Below are positions 7,534 through 16,408 of a stretch of DNA of 31,655 bases, one piece after another. A program made the translations under genes and the position numbers. Source of the stretch: 13-1-40CM-64-14 sp036393975 (GTDB lineage Bacteria > Sysuimicrobiota > Sysuimicrobiia > Sysuimicrobiales > Kaftiobacteriaceae). The notes beneath the pieces were generated by a model. That model worked only from the letters and a program-made list of their open reading frames with translations, was not told the origin of the DNA and searched no databases. Every line of letters begins with the position of its first letter. Position 1 is the stretch's first letter. Location: the NCBI GenBank assembly GCA_036393975.1, contig DASWFZ010000079.1, positions 1 to 31,655 of the forward strand, read 5' to 3'.

Positions 7534-10470
7534 TCAGGAGTCCCGACGTTTCCTCCGCCGCCCGTTCCCGGACAGCACCAACTCGGGCTCGGTTCCCAAT
7601 ACCTTCTTGAGAAACTGCCCCGTATACGAACCAGACACTGTCGCAACAGCTTCAGGCGGCCCGGCGGCGATGACTTGCCCGCCCAGCTCGCCACCTTCGG
7701 GACCCAAGTCAATGATCCAGTCGGCGGTTTTGATGACATCGAGGTTATGCTCGATGACCACGACTGTGTTGCCGGCATCTACGAGCCGATGCAGAACATG
7801 CAGCAGTCGCTCCACGTCGGCGAAGTGCAATCCGACGGTGGGCTCGTCCAAGATGTAGACTGTCCGCCCGGTATCCCGCCGCGACAACTCCGTCGCCAGC
7901 TTCACCCGCTGGGCTTCGCCGCCGGACAGGGTGGTGGCCGCCTGGCCCAGCTGGACATATCCCAGGCCGACGTCGTCCAGGGTCTGAAGTTTCCTACGGA
8001 TCCTTGGAACATTCTCGAAAAACTGTAGCCCTTCGGAGACGGTCATCTCCAAGACGTCCGCGATATTCTTGCCCTTGTAGTGGACCTCTCGCGTCTCTCG
8101 GTTGTAGCGCTTGCCCCCACAGACCTCACACGGCACGTAGACGTCAGGCAAAAAGTGCATCTCGATGCGCACGATGCCGTCGCCCTCGCATGCCTCGCAG
8201 CGCCCCCCGCGCACATTGAAGGAGAATCGGCCGGGCGTATACCCACGCACCTTGGCGTCTGGAGTCTGGGCGAACAGATCCCGAATGAGATCGAACGTCT
8301 TTGTATACGTCGCCGGATTCGACCGCGGCGTGCGCCCAATGGGGGACTGGTCGATGTTGATGACTTTGTCCAGCTGATCCAATCCGTCGATCCGCTCATG
8401 GGCCCCCGCGCGCAGGCGGCTCCCCAACAACCGCGACGCCAGTGCACGGTAGAGGATCTCGTCCACGAGCGTGGACTTCCCCGATCCCGACACGCCGGTG
8501 ACGGCGACAAACACCCCCAGCGGAATCGTCACGTCAATGTTCTTGAGGTTGTGTTCGCGCGCCCCGCGCACCACTAAAGCCTGCTCATCGTGCGTCCGTC
8601 TCCGCGGGGGGATGGCGATGCGTCGGCGCCCCGATAGGTATTGGCCTGTAATGGAGTCCGGATGGCCGGCGACATCCTCTGGCGTGCCCGAGACTACGAC
8701 GTGACCGCCATGGGCGCCGGCCCCCGGCCCGATGTCGACCACCCAGTCGGCCGAGCGAATCGTCTCCTCATCGTGCTCGACGACAAGGATCGTGTTGCCT
8801 AGGTCCCGCATATGCAGAAGGGTGTCGATCAGCCGCCGGTTGTCGCGCTGGTGAAGCCCGACGCTCGGCTCATCCAGCACATAGAGCACCCCCATCAACC
8901 CTGATCCAATCTGCGTCGCCAGCCGGATTCGTTGCGCCTCCCCCCCCGACAGCGTGGTCGCGGTGCGGTCGAGGGTGAGGTAATCGAGGCCCACGTTGAC
9001 CAAAAAGCCCAACCGCGCCTTGATCTCCTTGAGGATCTGAGTGGCGATTAGACGCTCCCGGTCAGACAGTGTGAGGACATTGAAGAAATCTAGCGTCTGC
9101 CGGACGGTGAGGGCGGTGAGTTCGGCGATGTTCTGCCCGCCGAGCCGGACCGACAGCGACTCCGGCTTCAGACGGGCTCCCTTACACGCCGGGCAGGGCA
9201 GCGTGGTCATGAACTGCTCGTACTCCTCCCGCAGGTACTCGGAGTCGGTCTCCCGGTACCGGCGCTCGAGCTGGTGGAGCACGCCCTCAAACTTCGTGTC
9301 GTATACACGCAGCGTGCCCCACTTGTTGTGGTAGCGCACGCGCATCGACTCAGTCGACCCGTTCAGCAAAACGTCGACGAAGGACTTCGGCAGCTTCCCC
9401 AGCGGTGTCTTCATGTCCACGCGATAGTGGGCGGCCACGGACTGGAGGAGTTCATAGTAGTAGTCGCTAGTTGATGCGGCCCAGGGAACGACTGCTCCGT
9501 CGTTGAGGGATTTGTCCATATCCAGGATCAATCCGGGGTCAAACTCCTGGCGGAACCCCAATCCTGTGCATGTCGGGCAGGCCCCGTGCGGGCTGTTGAA
9601 GGAGAAAATTCGCGGCTCAATCTCCGGCAGCACTGACCCGTGGTCTGGGCACGCGAACAACTGGCTGAAGACGAGCACCCCCGCTGTCGGGTCGGCCACG
9701 GCTTTCTTCGTCGCCCGGGTCCGGGTGCGCGTCTCTGAGACACCCTCGGTGGGGAGGACGTCGACGTACATGATCCCCTGCCCCAGCTTGAGGGAGGTCT
9801 CCACGGAGTCCGCCAGCCGTCCTTTGACATCAGGCCGGGTGACGATGCGGTCGACCACGACTTCGATCCAGTGTTTCTTGTTCTTGTCGAGCGGGATGTC
9901 CTCACTAAGCTCGTAGACGATGCCGTCGACCCGGACGCGAGCAAACCCCTGGCGCCGGAGATCCTCAAACACCTGTCGGTATTCGCCTTTGCGGCCGCGG
10001 ACAAGAGGCCCCAGCACTTGGATCCGCGACTCCGCAGGCAACGCCAGCACACGATCGACGATTTGCTCACGGGTCTGCCGGCTGATGGGTTTCCCGCACT
10101 TCGGACAGTGAGGAATCCCCACCCGCGCGTACAGCAATCGGATGTAGTCGTAGATTTCGGTCACCGTGCCGACCGTGGACCGCGGGTTGCGGGGAGTTCC
10201 TTTCTGGTCGATCGACACCGCGGGCGACAGCCCGTCAATGTGGTCGACGTCGGGTTTTTCCATTAAGCCCAAGAACTGCCGGGCGTACGCCGACAGCGAT
10301 TCGACGTACTTGCGCTGGCCTTCGGCATAAATAGTGTCAAAGGCGAGAGACGACTTCCCCGAACCCGAGATGCCGGTCAGCACAACCAGGCGGTCTCGCG
10401 GGAGCTCGACAGTGATGTTCTTGAGGTTGTGTTCGCGTGCGCCGCGGACGACGATGCGATCTAACGGCAT
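7534..10470 (-). CDS. uvrA: Excinuclease ABC subunit A
   Basis: The damage-sensing ATPase of nucleotide excision repair, 978 residues, which loads UvrB at lesions. Two ABC modules are present. The first Walker A is GISGSGKSS near residue 33 and its signature is TTLSGGEAQRIRLA; the second has GVSGSGKST and TTLSGGEAQRVKLA, each with a Walker B (YVLDEPS, YILDEPT). The DNA-binding zinc module CEACEGDG...CEVCGG is intact. In the first zinc module the first pair reads CPDH rather than CxxC, followed by CPTC. The ATG at 10470 is preceded by GAGGA (10478-10482) at 7 nt and starts 34 bp after the uvrB stop. The C-terminus is short and basic (RRRKRRDS). Confidence 0.97.
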   Translation of the reverse strand: MPLDRIVVRGAREHNLKNITVELPRDRLVVLTGISGSGKSSLAFDTIYAEGQRKYVESLSAYARQFLGLMEKPDVDHIDGLSPAVSIDQKGTPRNPRSTVGTVTEIYDYIRLLYARVGIPHCPKCGKPISRQTREQIVDRVLALPAESRIQVLGPLVRGRKGEYRQVFEDLRRQGFARVRVDGIVYELSEDIPLDKNKKHWIEVVVDRIVTRPDVKGRLADSVETSLKLGQGIMYVDVLPTEGVSETRTRTRATKKAVADPTAGVLVFSQLFACPDHGSVLPEIEPRIFSFNSPHGACPTCTGLGFRQEFDPGLILDMDKSLNDGAVVPWAASTSDYYYELLQSVAAHYRVDMKTPLGKLPKSFVDVLLNGSTESMRVRYHNKWGTLRVYDTKFEGVLHQLERRYRETDSEYLREEYEQFMTTLPCPACKGARLKPESLSVRLGGQNIAELTALTVRQTLDFFNVLTLSDRERLIATQILKEIKARLGFLVNVGLDYLTLDRTATTLSGGEAQRIRLATQIGSGLMGVLYVLDEPSVGLHQRDNRRLIDTLLHMRDLGNTILVVEHDEETIRSADWVVDIGPGAGAHGGHVVVSGTPEDVAGHPDSITGQYLSGRRRIAIPPRRRTHDEQALVVRGAREHNLKNIDVTIPLGVFVAVTGVSGSGKSTLVDEILYRALASRLLGSRLRAGAHERIDGLDQLDKVINIDQSPIGRTPRSNPATYTKTFDLIRDLFAQTPDAKVRGYTPGRFSFNVRGGRCEACEGDGIVRIEMHFLPDVYVPCEVCGGKRYNRETREVHYKGKNIADVLEMTVSEGLQFFENVPRIRRKLQTLDDVGLGYVQLGQAATTLSGGEAQRVKLATELSRRDTGRTVYILDEPTVGLHFADVERLLHVLHRLVDAGNTVVVIEHNLDVIKTADWIIDLGPEGGELGGQVIAAGPPEAVATVSGSYTGQFLKKVLGTEPELVLSGNGRRRKRRDS

Positions 10471-10504
10471 GGACCCGTCCTCACCTGAGGGACTTCGATC
10501 CGAC

Positions 10505-12619
10505 TCACGGACGCCGGCCCCGCCCCCGCCCCCCGCGCATGCCCCCACCCCCCGCGAAGAACGGCTCGCCCAATCCCTTCCTCAGCTCGGCGATCTGGTC
10601 GCGCAGAACGGCGGCCTTCTCGAACTCCAAGTTTCCGGAGGCTTTGCGCATCTCGCGTTCCAGCGTCGCGATCGTCTGCTCCAGTTCTTGCGGGGAGAGC
10701 ATCAGCAGGCGGGCGATGTCCCAGGGGACTTTCGCCCGCTGCTTGTCGGCCAGCGCGATGAGTTCTTGAGCGGTGAGGATCTCTGCCTCCGGCGTGCGGC
10801 GGTCGACCTCTCCGGCTGCCTGGTCGACCTCGATCAGGTCATCACGGATCGGCTTGGTGATCGACACCGGTGTGATGCCGTGGTCTTCGTTGTATTTCAC
10901 TTGAATTTCGCGGCGGCGGTTGGTTTCGTCCATCGCGCGCCGCATCGAGTCGGTCACCTCATCCGCATACAACAACACGCGACCGCTGATGTGCCGGGCC
11001 GCGCGCCCCATCGTCTGCACCAGGGAGGTCTCGGACCGCAGGTACCCCTCTTTATCAGCGTCAAGGATGGCGACCAAGGACACTTCGGGAAGGTCCAACC
11101 CCTCGCGCAGCAGGTTTATTCCCACGATTACGTCGTACGTCCCGAGACGCAAATCCTTGAGGATCTGCACTCGCTGGAAGGTGTCGATCTCCGAGTGCAG
11201 GTAGTGGACTTTCAACCCCATCTCCTGCAGGTACGCGGTCAAATCTTCGGCCATGCGCTTGGTCAGCGTCGTGACCAGGGTGCGCTCGCCTTTCTCGACC
11301 TGCGCCTTGATCTCCGCAATGAGATCGTCAATCTGTCCTTTGGCCGACCGCACCTCGACCTGGGGGTCCACCAACCCGGTCGGCCGCACGATCTGTTCGA
11401 CGATCTGCTGGCTGACCCGGCGCTCGTAGTCGGCAGGGGTGGCGGAGACAAAGATGACCTGGTTCACGAGTCCGTCAAACTCTTCCCACGACAGGGGACG
11501 GTTGTCAAACGCCGACGGCAGCCGGAAACCGAAATTGACCAGGTTGGTCTTCCGCGCGCGGTCCCCCTCCAACATCCCATGGACTTGAGGGACGGTCACA
11601 TGGCTTTCATCGATGAACGTCAGGAAATCTTTGGGAAAGTAGTCGAGCAGACACCCGGGCCGTTCGCCGGGCTGGCGGCCGTCCATGTGCCGGGAGTAGT
11701 TCTCAATCCCGGGACAGTAGCCGACCTCGCGCAATAGTTCCAGGTCGTACTTGGTGCGGAAGTCGAGGCGCTGCGCTTCCAACAGCTTCCCCTGGCTCTT
11801 GAACCAGTCCGCGCGCTCGCGCAGTTCGGCCTCAATCGACTTCACGGCGCGGTCCAGCCGCTCATCGGTCGTCACCCAGTGCTTCGCCGGCCAAATCGCA
11901 ATGGCAGTCTTTTCTTCCACCACTTCCCCGGTGAGCGGGTCAACTTCCATGATTTTATCGATGTCATCGCCAAACAACTCGATGCGCACGGCCCGGTCCT
12001 CGTAGGACGGATGGATCTCGATGACATCCCCCCGCACCCGGAAGCGGCCCCGCGAGAAGTCGATGTCGTTGCGTTCATACTGGATGTCGACCAAGCGGCG
12101 CAGGATGTCGTCGCGATTGCGACGTTCCCCCTTGCGGATGAGCAGCATCACTTCCTTGTAGTCCTCGGGGCGGCCCAGGCCGAAGATGCAGGAGACGGAG
12201 GCGACGACGATAACGTCGCGGCGTTCCATCAATGCTTTGGTCGCCGCGTGCCGCAGCCGGTCGATCTCGTCGTTGATCGAGGCATCTTTGCTGATGTACA
12301 GGTCGGTCTGGGGAACGTATGCCTCGGGCTGGTAGTAATCGTAGTACGAGACGAAGTAGCGTACGGCGTTGTCAGGGAAGAACTGCCGGAACTCGCCATA
12401 GAGCTGGGCCGCCAGCGTCTTGTTGTGCGACAGGACCAGGGTCGGCCGCCCTGTGGCCTCGATGACCTTGGCCATGGCGAGTGTCTTCCCCGATCCGGTC
12501 GTTCCCAACAGGGTCTGACGCTGGTCGCCCCGCTGTAGGCCCGCAATGAGCTGAGCGATCGCCGCGGGCTGATCGCCCGCCGGCTGCATGTCGGTTACCA
12601 TTTTGAACTCAGGCACCAC
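10505..12619 (-). CDS. uvrB: Excinuclease ABC subunit B
   Basis: The DNA helicase-like subunit that verifies damage and recruits UvrC; about 704 residues. Motifs in order: GDQPAAI, Walker A LLGTTGSGKT, the beta-hairpin region SYYDYYQPEAYVP, SVSCIFGLG, DESH, SATPADYE, TLTKRMAEDL, GINLLREGLD, and QTMGRAARH. The C-terminal UVR motif (LEREMRKASGNLEFEKAAVLRDQI) binds UvrC and is followed by a glycine-arginine tail. Two adjacent GTG codons at 12619 and 12616 are possible starts; the second gives the family-like VPEFK N-terminus, and an ATG at 12601 is also in frame. First gene of the uvr cluster, with a promoter at 12648-12677. Confidence 0.97.
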   Translation of the reverse strand: MVPEFKMVTDMQPAGDQPAAIAQLIAGLQRGDQRQTLLGTTGSGKTLAMAKVIEATGRPTLVLSHNKTLAAQLYGEFRQFFPDNAVRYFVSYYDYYQPEAYVPQTDLYISKDASINDEIDRLRHAATKALMERRDVIVVASVSCIFGLGRPEDYKEVMLLIRKGERRNRDDILRRLVDIQYERNDIDFSRGRFRVRGDVIEIHPSYEDRAVRIELFGDDIDKIMEVDPLTGEVVEEKTAIAIWPAKHWVTTDERLDRAVKSIEAELRERADWFKSQGKLLEAQRLDFRTKYDLELLREVGYCPGIENYSRHMDGRQPGERPGCLLDYFPKDFLTFIDESHVTVPQVHGMLEGDRARKTNLVNFGFRLPSAFDNRPLSWEEFDGLVNQVIFVSATPADYERRVSQQIVEQIVRPTGLVDPQVEVRSAKGQIDDLIAEIKAQVEKGERTLVTTLTKRMAEDLTAYLQEMGLKVHYLHSEIDTFQRVQILKDLRLGTYDVIVGINLLREGLDLPEVSLVAILDADKEGYLRSETSLVQTMGRAARHISGRVLLYADEVTDSMRRAMDETNRRREIQVKYNEDHGITPVSITKPIRDDLIEVDQAAGEVDRRTPEAEILTAQELIALADKQRAKVPWDIARLLMLSPQELEQTIATLEREMRKASGNLEFEKAAVLRDQIAELRKGLGEPFFAGGGGMRGGRGRGRRP

Positions 12620-12647
12620 GCACCATCCGGGAAGGGAGTATCAGAAA

Positions 12648-12677
12648 ATTATAGCATCCCAATCAAAACGTTGGCTA
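12648..12677 (-). promoter_or_regulatory. Promoter of the uvrB-uvrA-aminotransferase-uvrC cluster
   Basis: A perfect TATAAT lies at 12648-12653, with a TAGCCA -35-like element (4 of 6 matches) 18 nt upstream. The predicted start near 12641 leaves about 22 nt before the GTG. No LexA-type box (Gram-positive CGAAC-N4-GTTCG or E. coli CTG-N10-CAG) overlaps it, so SOS control is not evident. Confidence 0.55.
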
Positions 12678-12743
12678 CCGGTCCCCCTCAGGACGGTATA
12701 AGGGGTGTTCGGTACTCATGCGGGGGACGCAGCGACGGCGGGG

Positions 12744-13349
12744 CTAGCGGACCTGCAGCTCTTCCCACATCATGTCCACCTGACGGCGCGTTTCCTCCTC
12801 GGACCCGGAGTTGTCGATCACCCAGTCCGCGTCCTCGGCTTTCTCCGCGACCGCACGTTGGGCGGCCAGTCGGAGCTCGGCATCCTCGGCGGAGATCTTG
12901 TCGCGGGATCGCAGTCTTTTGATCTGGGTGGCCCGATCGGTGGAAACCACGATGACGCCATCAAGCTCGTACGCCTCCGGGCCGGTCGTATCCATCAACA
13001 GAGGCAGGTCCACGATCACAATGGCATCCGGTTGTTCCTCGCGCAGGCGTCCGATTTCTTCGAGGATGCGTCGGCGGATGAGGGGATGCAGCAGGGCGTT
13101 CAGCCGCCGGCGGGCCACCTCATCTTTGTAGATGATGTCGGCGAGCTTCTTTCGGTCGAGGGTTTTATCCTTGGCGAGAACCTTCGGTCCGAAGATCCCC
13201 ACAATTTTCTGCAGAGTCTCAGATCCGGGCCCGACCACCTCGCGCCCCACCTGGTCGGCCTCGATAACGATCGCCCCTAGCTCTTTGAACATTTGCGCCA
13301 CCGTGCTGGCGCCAGTGGCAATGCCTCCCGTGAGGCCGAAGACCTTCAC
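12744..13349 (-). CDS. coaE: Dephospho-CoA kinase with altered P-loop
   Basis: About 201 residues, normal for CoaE, which phosphorylates the 3'-hydroxyl of dephospho-CoA in the last step of CoA synthesis. Recognisable features are FGLTGGIATGAST at the N-terminus, EADQVGREVV (usual DAD), LNALLHPLIRRR, VDLPLL and the C-terminal WVIDNSGS. The P-loop, normally GGIxSGKST, has alanine where the ATP-phosphate-binding lysine belongs (codon GCC, 13308-13340 region); the surrounding residues are intact. The GTG at 13349 is chosen for its position just before the first strand and its GGGGGAG (13354-13360); the open frame extends to a GTG at 13391. The gene follows polA by about 90 bp. Confidence 0.9.
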   Translation of the reverse strand: MKVFGLTGGIATGASTVAQMFKELGAIVIEADQVGREVVGPGSETLQKIVGIFGPKVLAKDKTLDRKKLADIIYKDEVARRRLNALLHPLIRRRILEEIGRLREEQPDAIVIVDLPLLMDTTGPEAYELDGVIVVSTDRATQIKRLRSRDKISAEDAELRLAAQRAVAEKAEDADWVIDNSGSEEETRRQVDMMWEELQVR

Positions 13350-13440
13350 GCTGCTCCCCCGCAGGGCCGTCGACGGACTCTCCGACCCCACCCGTCAGAG
13401 ATGCCCGACCACCCCGACCCAGCCGGGGGGAGCTGTCCGC

Positions 13441-16068
13441 TCATACCAGCGGCTCCATGTCTCTCCAGTTCGGTCCCGCCTTGAGGTCAACGCGCAGGGG
13501 GACCTTGAGGGGAAATGCTTGCTCCATGAGCCGTTTGACCTCCGGGGCCATCGTGGAGATCTGGCCCTCAGGCACCTCAAAGAGAAGTTCGTCGTGCACC
13601 TGCAAGATCATTGGGGCGTCGGGGAAACGCGGCAGGAGATCCCGGGCGAGATCCACCATCGCCTTCTTGATGATGTCGGCACTGCTACCCTGAATGGGTG
13701 TGTTGATCGCCGTGCGTTCAGCGGCCTCGCGAATGGGACGGTTCCGGGTAAACACCTCCGGAATCTCCCGGCGGCGGTTCAACAGCGTGGTCACATACCC
13801 CGTCTGGCGCGCCTGGGCCACGATGTCCAACATGTACTGACGCACCTTCGGGTACCGCGCGTAGTATCGCTCGATGTAGGCCTTGGCCTCCGCCTTGCTG
13901 ATGCCTAGTTGCGTGGCGAGCCCAAACTCGCTCATCCCGTAGGCCACCCCGAAGACGATCACCTTGGCGCGCCGGCGCAACTCAGGGGTGACCTCCGCGC
14001 GTGGGACCCCGAATACCTCGCTCGCTGTCACGGCGTGCACGTCGTCGTCTCGCGCGAACGCCTCGAGCAGACCGGGATCCTCGGTGATGTGCGCCAGCAC
14101 CCGCAGATCGATCTGGGAATAGTCGGCACCTAGCAACCGCCGGCTGGGCGGCGCGACGATGGCCCGACGAATCTTGCGGCCTTCCTCGGTGCGGATGGGG
14201 ATGCTTTGGAGGTTTGGGTCCGTGGTGCTCACACGACCTGTGGCCGCCACGGTCTGGTTGAACGTCGTGTGCACACGGCCCGTGCGCGGGTTCACGAGGG
14301 CCGGGAGCACATCGACGTACGTCCCCTTGAGCTTCGTCAATTCGCGGTGGGCGACGATGTTCGCGACGATCTCATGCTGCGGTGCCAGGGTGTCGAGGAC
14401 GTCGGCGTCCGTCGAGTAGCCAGTCTTGGTCTTTTTCACGGGGGGGAGCTGGAGTTTCTCGAACAGCACGAAGGCCAACTGCTTGGGCGAGCTGATGTTG
14501 AACTCTGTGCCAGCCTGCCGGTAGATCTCGGCTGTCAGGTCCTCCAACTTCCGGTCGATCTCCGCGGACACCGATTGGAGGTGCGGCACATCGATCGCCA
14601 CACCTGCGGCTTCCATGTCAGCCAGCACCGCGGCCAGTGGCATCTCGATCGCTGTAAACAGGTCATAGACCTGCTTCTCTTTCATGCGGTCGACCAGCAC
14701 CGGGCGCAGCCGGCGCAGGACGTCGGCGGCTTCGCTGGCTTCTGCGACCTCGTCACGTCCCAGACCTAACCCAGACTTCTCGTCATCGTCCGCGTCCAGG
14801 CGCAACCGCCAGCCTAAATACTCCCACGCCGCCGACCCCAGCGAGTGCGTGCGTCGACCGGGACTCATCAAGTACGATGCGATGGCCACATCGAAGTCGA
14901 GCCCTCGCGGACGCAGACCGAACCGGCGGAACGTGAGTAAGTCGGCTTTCGCGTCGGCGCTCACTTTCAACGCTGAGCTCTCCACCAGGGGGCGTAAGGG
15001 CTCGGGAAACCGATCATCAGGGATCGGTAGGTAGAGGGCATGACCCGGTTCGGCGGACTCGGCGACTCCGACCAAACGCGCCGCGAACGGATGCCCCTCC
15101 CCTCTCACCAAATACAGGCCGACTTCGGTGGTCCCCTGCGCGAGAGACAGCATCTCGGACGCATCGTCCGCCTGCCGGTAGACGCCTTCGGGCTGCGCCT
15201 CGACAACGCCCACGCGTTCGATCAAGCTTTTGAACTCCAAGCGGGCGAACAACTGTTGCAGGCGGTCCCGGTCCGGCGCGTGGCGTGCCAGCTGGTCCCA
15301 GGACCACCGGATGGGAGCATCAGTGGCGAGGGTGGCCAGTTGTTTGCTTTGGAGGATCTGGTCCCGGAGGCGGCGCAACGGCTCCTGTAGCTTCGCCGGC
15401 GCCCGGTCCACGTGCTCCAACAATGCCTCCACGGTGCCGGCCGTCTGGATCAACTGGCCGGCGGTCTTCTCCCCAACGCCCGGGACCCCGGGGATGTTGT
15501 CGGTCGTATCTCCTCTGAGTCCTTTGTAGTCGGGCAGCCGCGCAGGCTCGAACCCAAATCGGGCGTGGAAGGTCTGGAGATCATAGACGGTCGTCTCGGA
15601 GATGCCACGGCTGGTGACCATGACCTTGATCCTGTCATCTACCAGTTGCAGCATGTCCAGATCGCCCGTGACGATGAGGACGTCGAACCCCTCCGCAGCC
15701 GCCTTGCGCGCCATGGTGGCCAAGATATCGTCGGCTTCGTAGCCTTCGACTTCGAAGATCGGGATGGCGAGCGCCTCCAGGATCTCCTTCGCGGTCTGGA
15801 TCTGCGGCCTCAGATCATCTGGCATGCGCTGCCGGGTGGCCTTGTATTCTTTGAATTGAGTGTGGCGGAAGGTAGGCGCAGCCTTGTCGAATGCTGCGGC
15901 GATGTAGTTGGCTTTTACTTCGTCGAGAATCTTCAGCAACATGTTCGTGAAGCCGTAGACAGCATTGGTCGGTCGGCCGTCGCTAGTGGTGAAGTACGGT
16001 AGGGCGAAAAAGGCCCGGTAGACTAGGCCGTTAGCGTCGATGAGGACAAGCTTACGAGGCTCTGACAC
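13441..16068 (-). CDS. polA: DNA polymerase I
   Basis: At 875 residues, full length for Pol I, which removes RNA primers and fills repair gaps, including those left by UvrABC. The N-terminal 5'-nuclease (about 1-290) starts with LVLIDANGLVYRAFFAL and has EADDI, TGDLDMLQL and GVPGVGEKTA. The middle domain lacks the DxE of exonuclease motif I (it reads VGLYLV), so 3'-5' proofreading is probably lost, as in Taq polymerase. The polymerase domain has motif A DYSQIDLRVLAH, motif B RRRAKVIVFGVAYG and motif C QVHDELLFEV. The GTG at 16068 has GGGAG 5 nt upstream; the frame is open to 16152 but that part has no family similarity. Confidence 0.96.
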   Translation of the reverse strand: MSEPRKLVLIDANGLVYRAFFALPYFTTSDGRPTNAVYGFTNMLLKILDEVKANYIAAAFDKAAPTFRHTQFKEYKATRQRMPDDLRPQIQTAKEILEALAIPIFEVEGYEADDILATMARKAAAEGFDVLIVTGDLDMLQLVDDRIKVMVTSRGISETTVYDLQTFHARFGFEPARLPDYKGLRGDTTDNIPGVPGVGEKTAGQLIQTAGTVEALLEHVDRAPAKLQEPLRRLRDQILQSKQLATLATDAPIRWSWDQLARHAPDRDRLQQLFARLEFKSLIERVGVVEAQPEGVYRQADDASEMLSLAQGTTEVGLYLVRGEGHPFAARLVGVAESAEPGHALYLPIPDDRFPEPLRPLVESSALKVSADAKADLLTFRRFGLRPRGLDFDVAIASYLMSPGRRTHSLGSAAWEYLGWRLRLDADDDEKSGLGLGRDEVAEASEAADVLRRLRPVLVDRMKEKQVYDLFTAIEMPLAAVLADMEAAGVAIDVPHLQSVSAEIDRKLEDLTAEIYRQAGTEFNISSPKQLAFVLFEKLQLPPVKKTKTGYSTDADVLDTLAPQHEIVANIVAHRELTKLKGTYVDVLPALVNPRTGRVHTTFNQTVAATGRVSTTDPNLQSIPIRTEEGRKIRRAIVAPPSRRLLGADYSQIDLRVLAHITEDPGLLEAFARDDDVHAVTASEVFGVPRAEVTPELRRRAKVIVFGVAYGMSEFGLATQLGISKAEAKAYIERYYARYPKVRQYMLDIVAQARQTGYVTTLLNRRREIPEVFTRNRPIREAAERTAINTPIQGSSADIIKKAMVDLARDLLPRFPDAPMILQVHDELLFEVPEGQISTMAPEVKRLMEQAFPLKVPLRVDLKAGPNWRDMEPLV

Positions 16069-16216
16069 TTCAACTCCCGGCTTGGATTCGAAAAATACTT
16101 CGGGGAACGAGTAGCGAAACCCGCTCCATTGCAGTGGTCCCAACTCGGGCAAGGGAGGCTGGTTTAGGCCAGAAGCGCCAATCGTTCAGGGCGAGGCTTC
16201 AGGTCTAGCACGGAAC

Positions 16217-16303
16217 TGGTGCCGGGGGTGGGACTTGAACCCACAAGGGTTTTCACCCAGCGGATTTTGAGTCCGCTACGTTTGCCAGTTTCGTCACCCC
16301 GGC
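16217..16303 (-). tRNA. tRNA-Leu(CAA)
   Basis: A complete tRNA folds on the minus strand. The acceptor stem GCCGGGG pairs with CCCCGGC, followed by discriminator A and an encoded CCA (16217-16219). The anticodon stem GCGGA/TCCGC encloses a 7-nt loop with anticodon CAA at 16267-16269. A long variable arm (GGGTGAAAACCC) marks a class II tRNA, and the T-arm contains GGTTCAAGTCC. It reads UUG codons. Confidence 0.96.
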
Positions 16304-16320
16304 TAGATCCTACAGTGCCT

Positions 16321-16349
16321 ATTATATGCAGCGGGGATGAAGTCCTCAA
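16321..16349 (-). promoter_or_regulatory. Promoter of tRNA-Leu
   Basis: TTGAGG (16344-16349), a 17-nt spacer, then a perfect TATAAT (16321-16326). The predicted start is about 10 nt before the mature tRNA 5' end. polA follows the tRNA by 149 bp without an obvious promoter of its own, so read-through from here may contribute to polA expression. Confidence 0.7.
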
Positions 16350-16408
16350 ACGGGGGAAAACTCCCCATCGCGGCAGAGATTTTCAGCCTCTTGAATTATT
16401 CAATCCTC

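Noticed and set aside
12620..12743. SOS (LexA) box in front of uvrB
   Set aside because: Only a lone CGAAC half-site is present; no matching second half at the required spacing.
16069..16216. Separate polA promoter or tRNA terminator
   Set aside because: A GAAGC/GCTTC hairpin with bulges is possible, but no T-run follows, and no -35/-10 pair is convincing.
16353..16366. GGGGA/TCCCC hairpin after the flavoprotein gene as a terminator
   Set aside because: Only 5 bp with no T-run; may be chance in a GC-rich region. The nearby TTGAATTATTCAA palindrome overlapping the gene end was likewise not judged significant.
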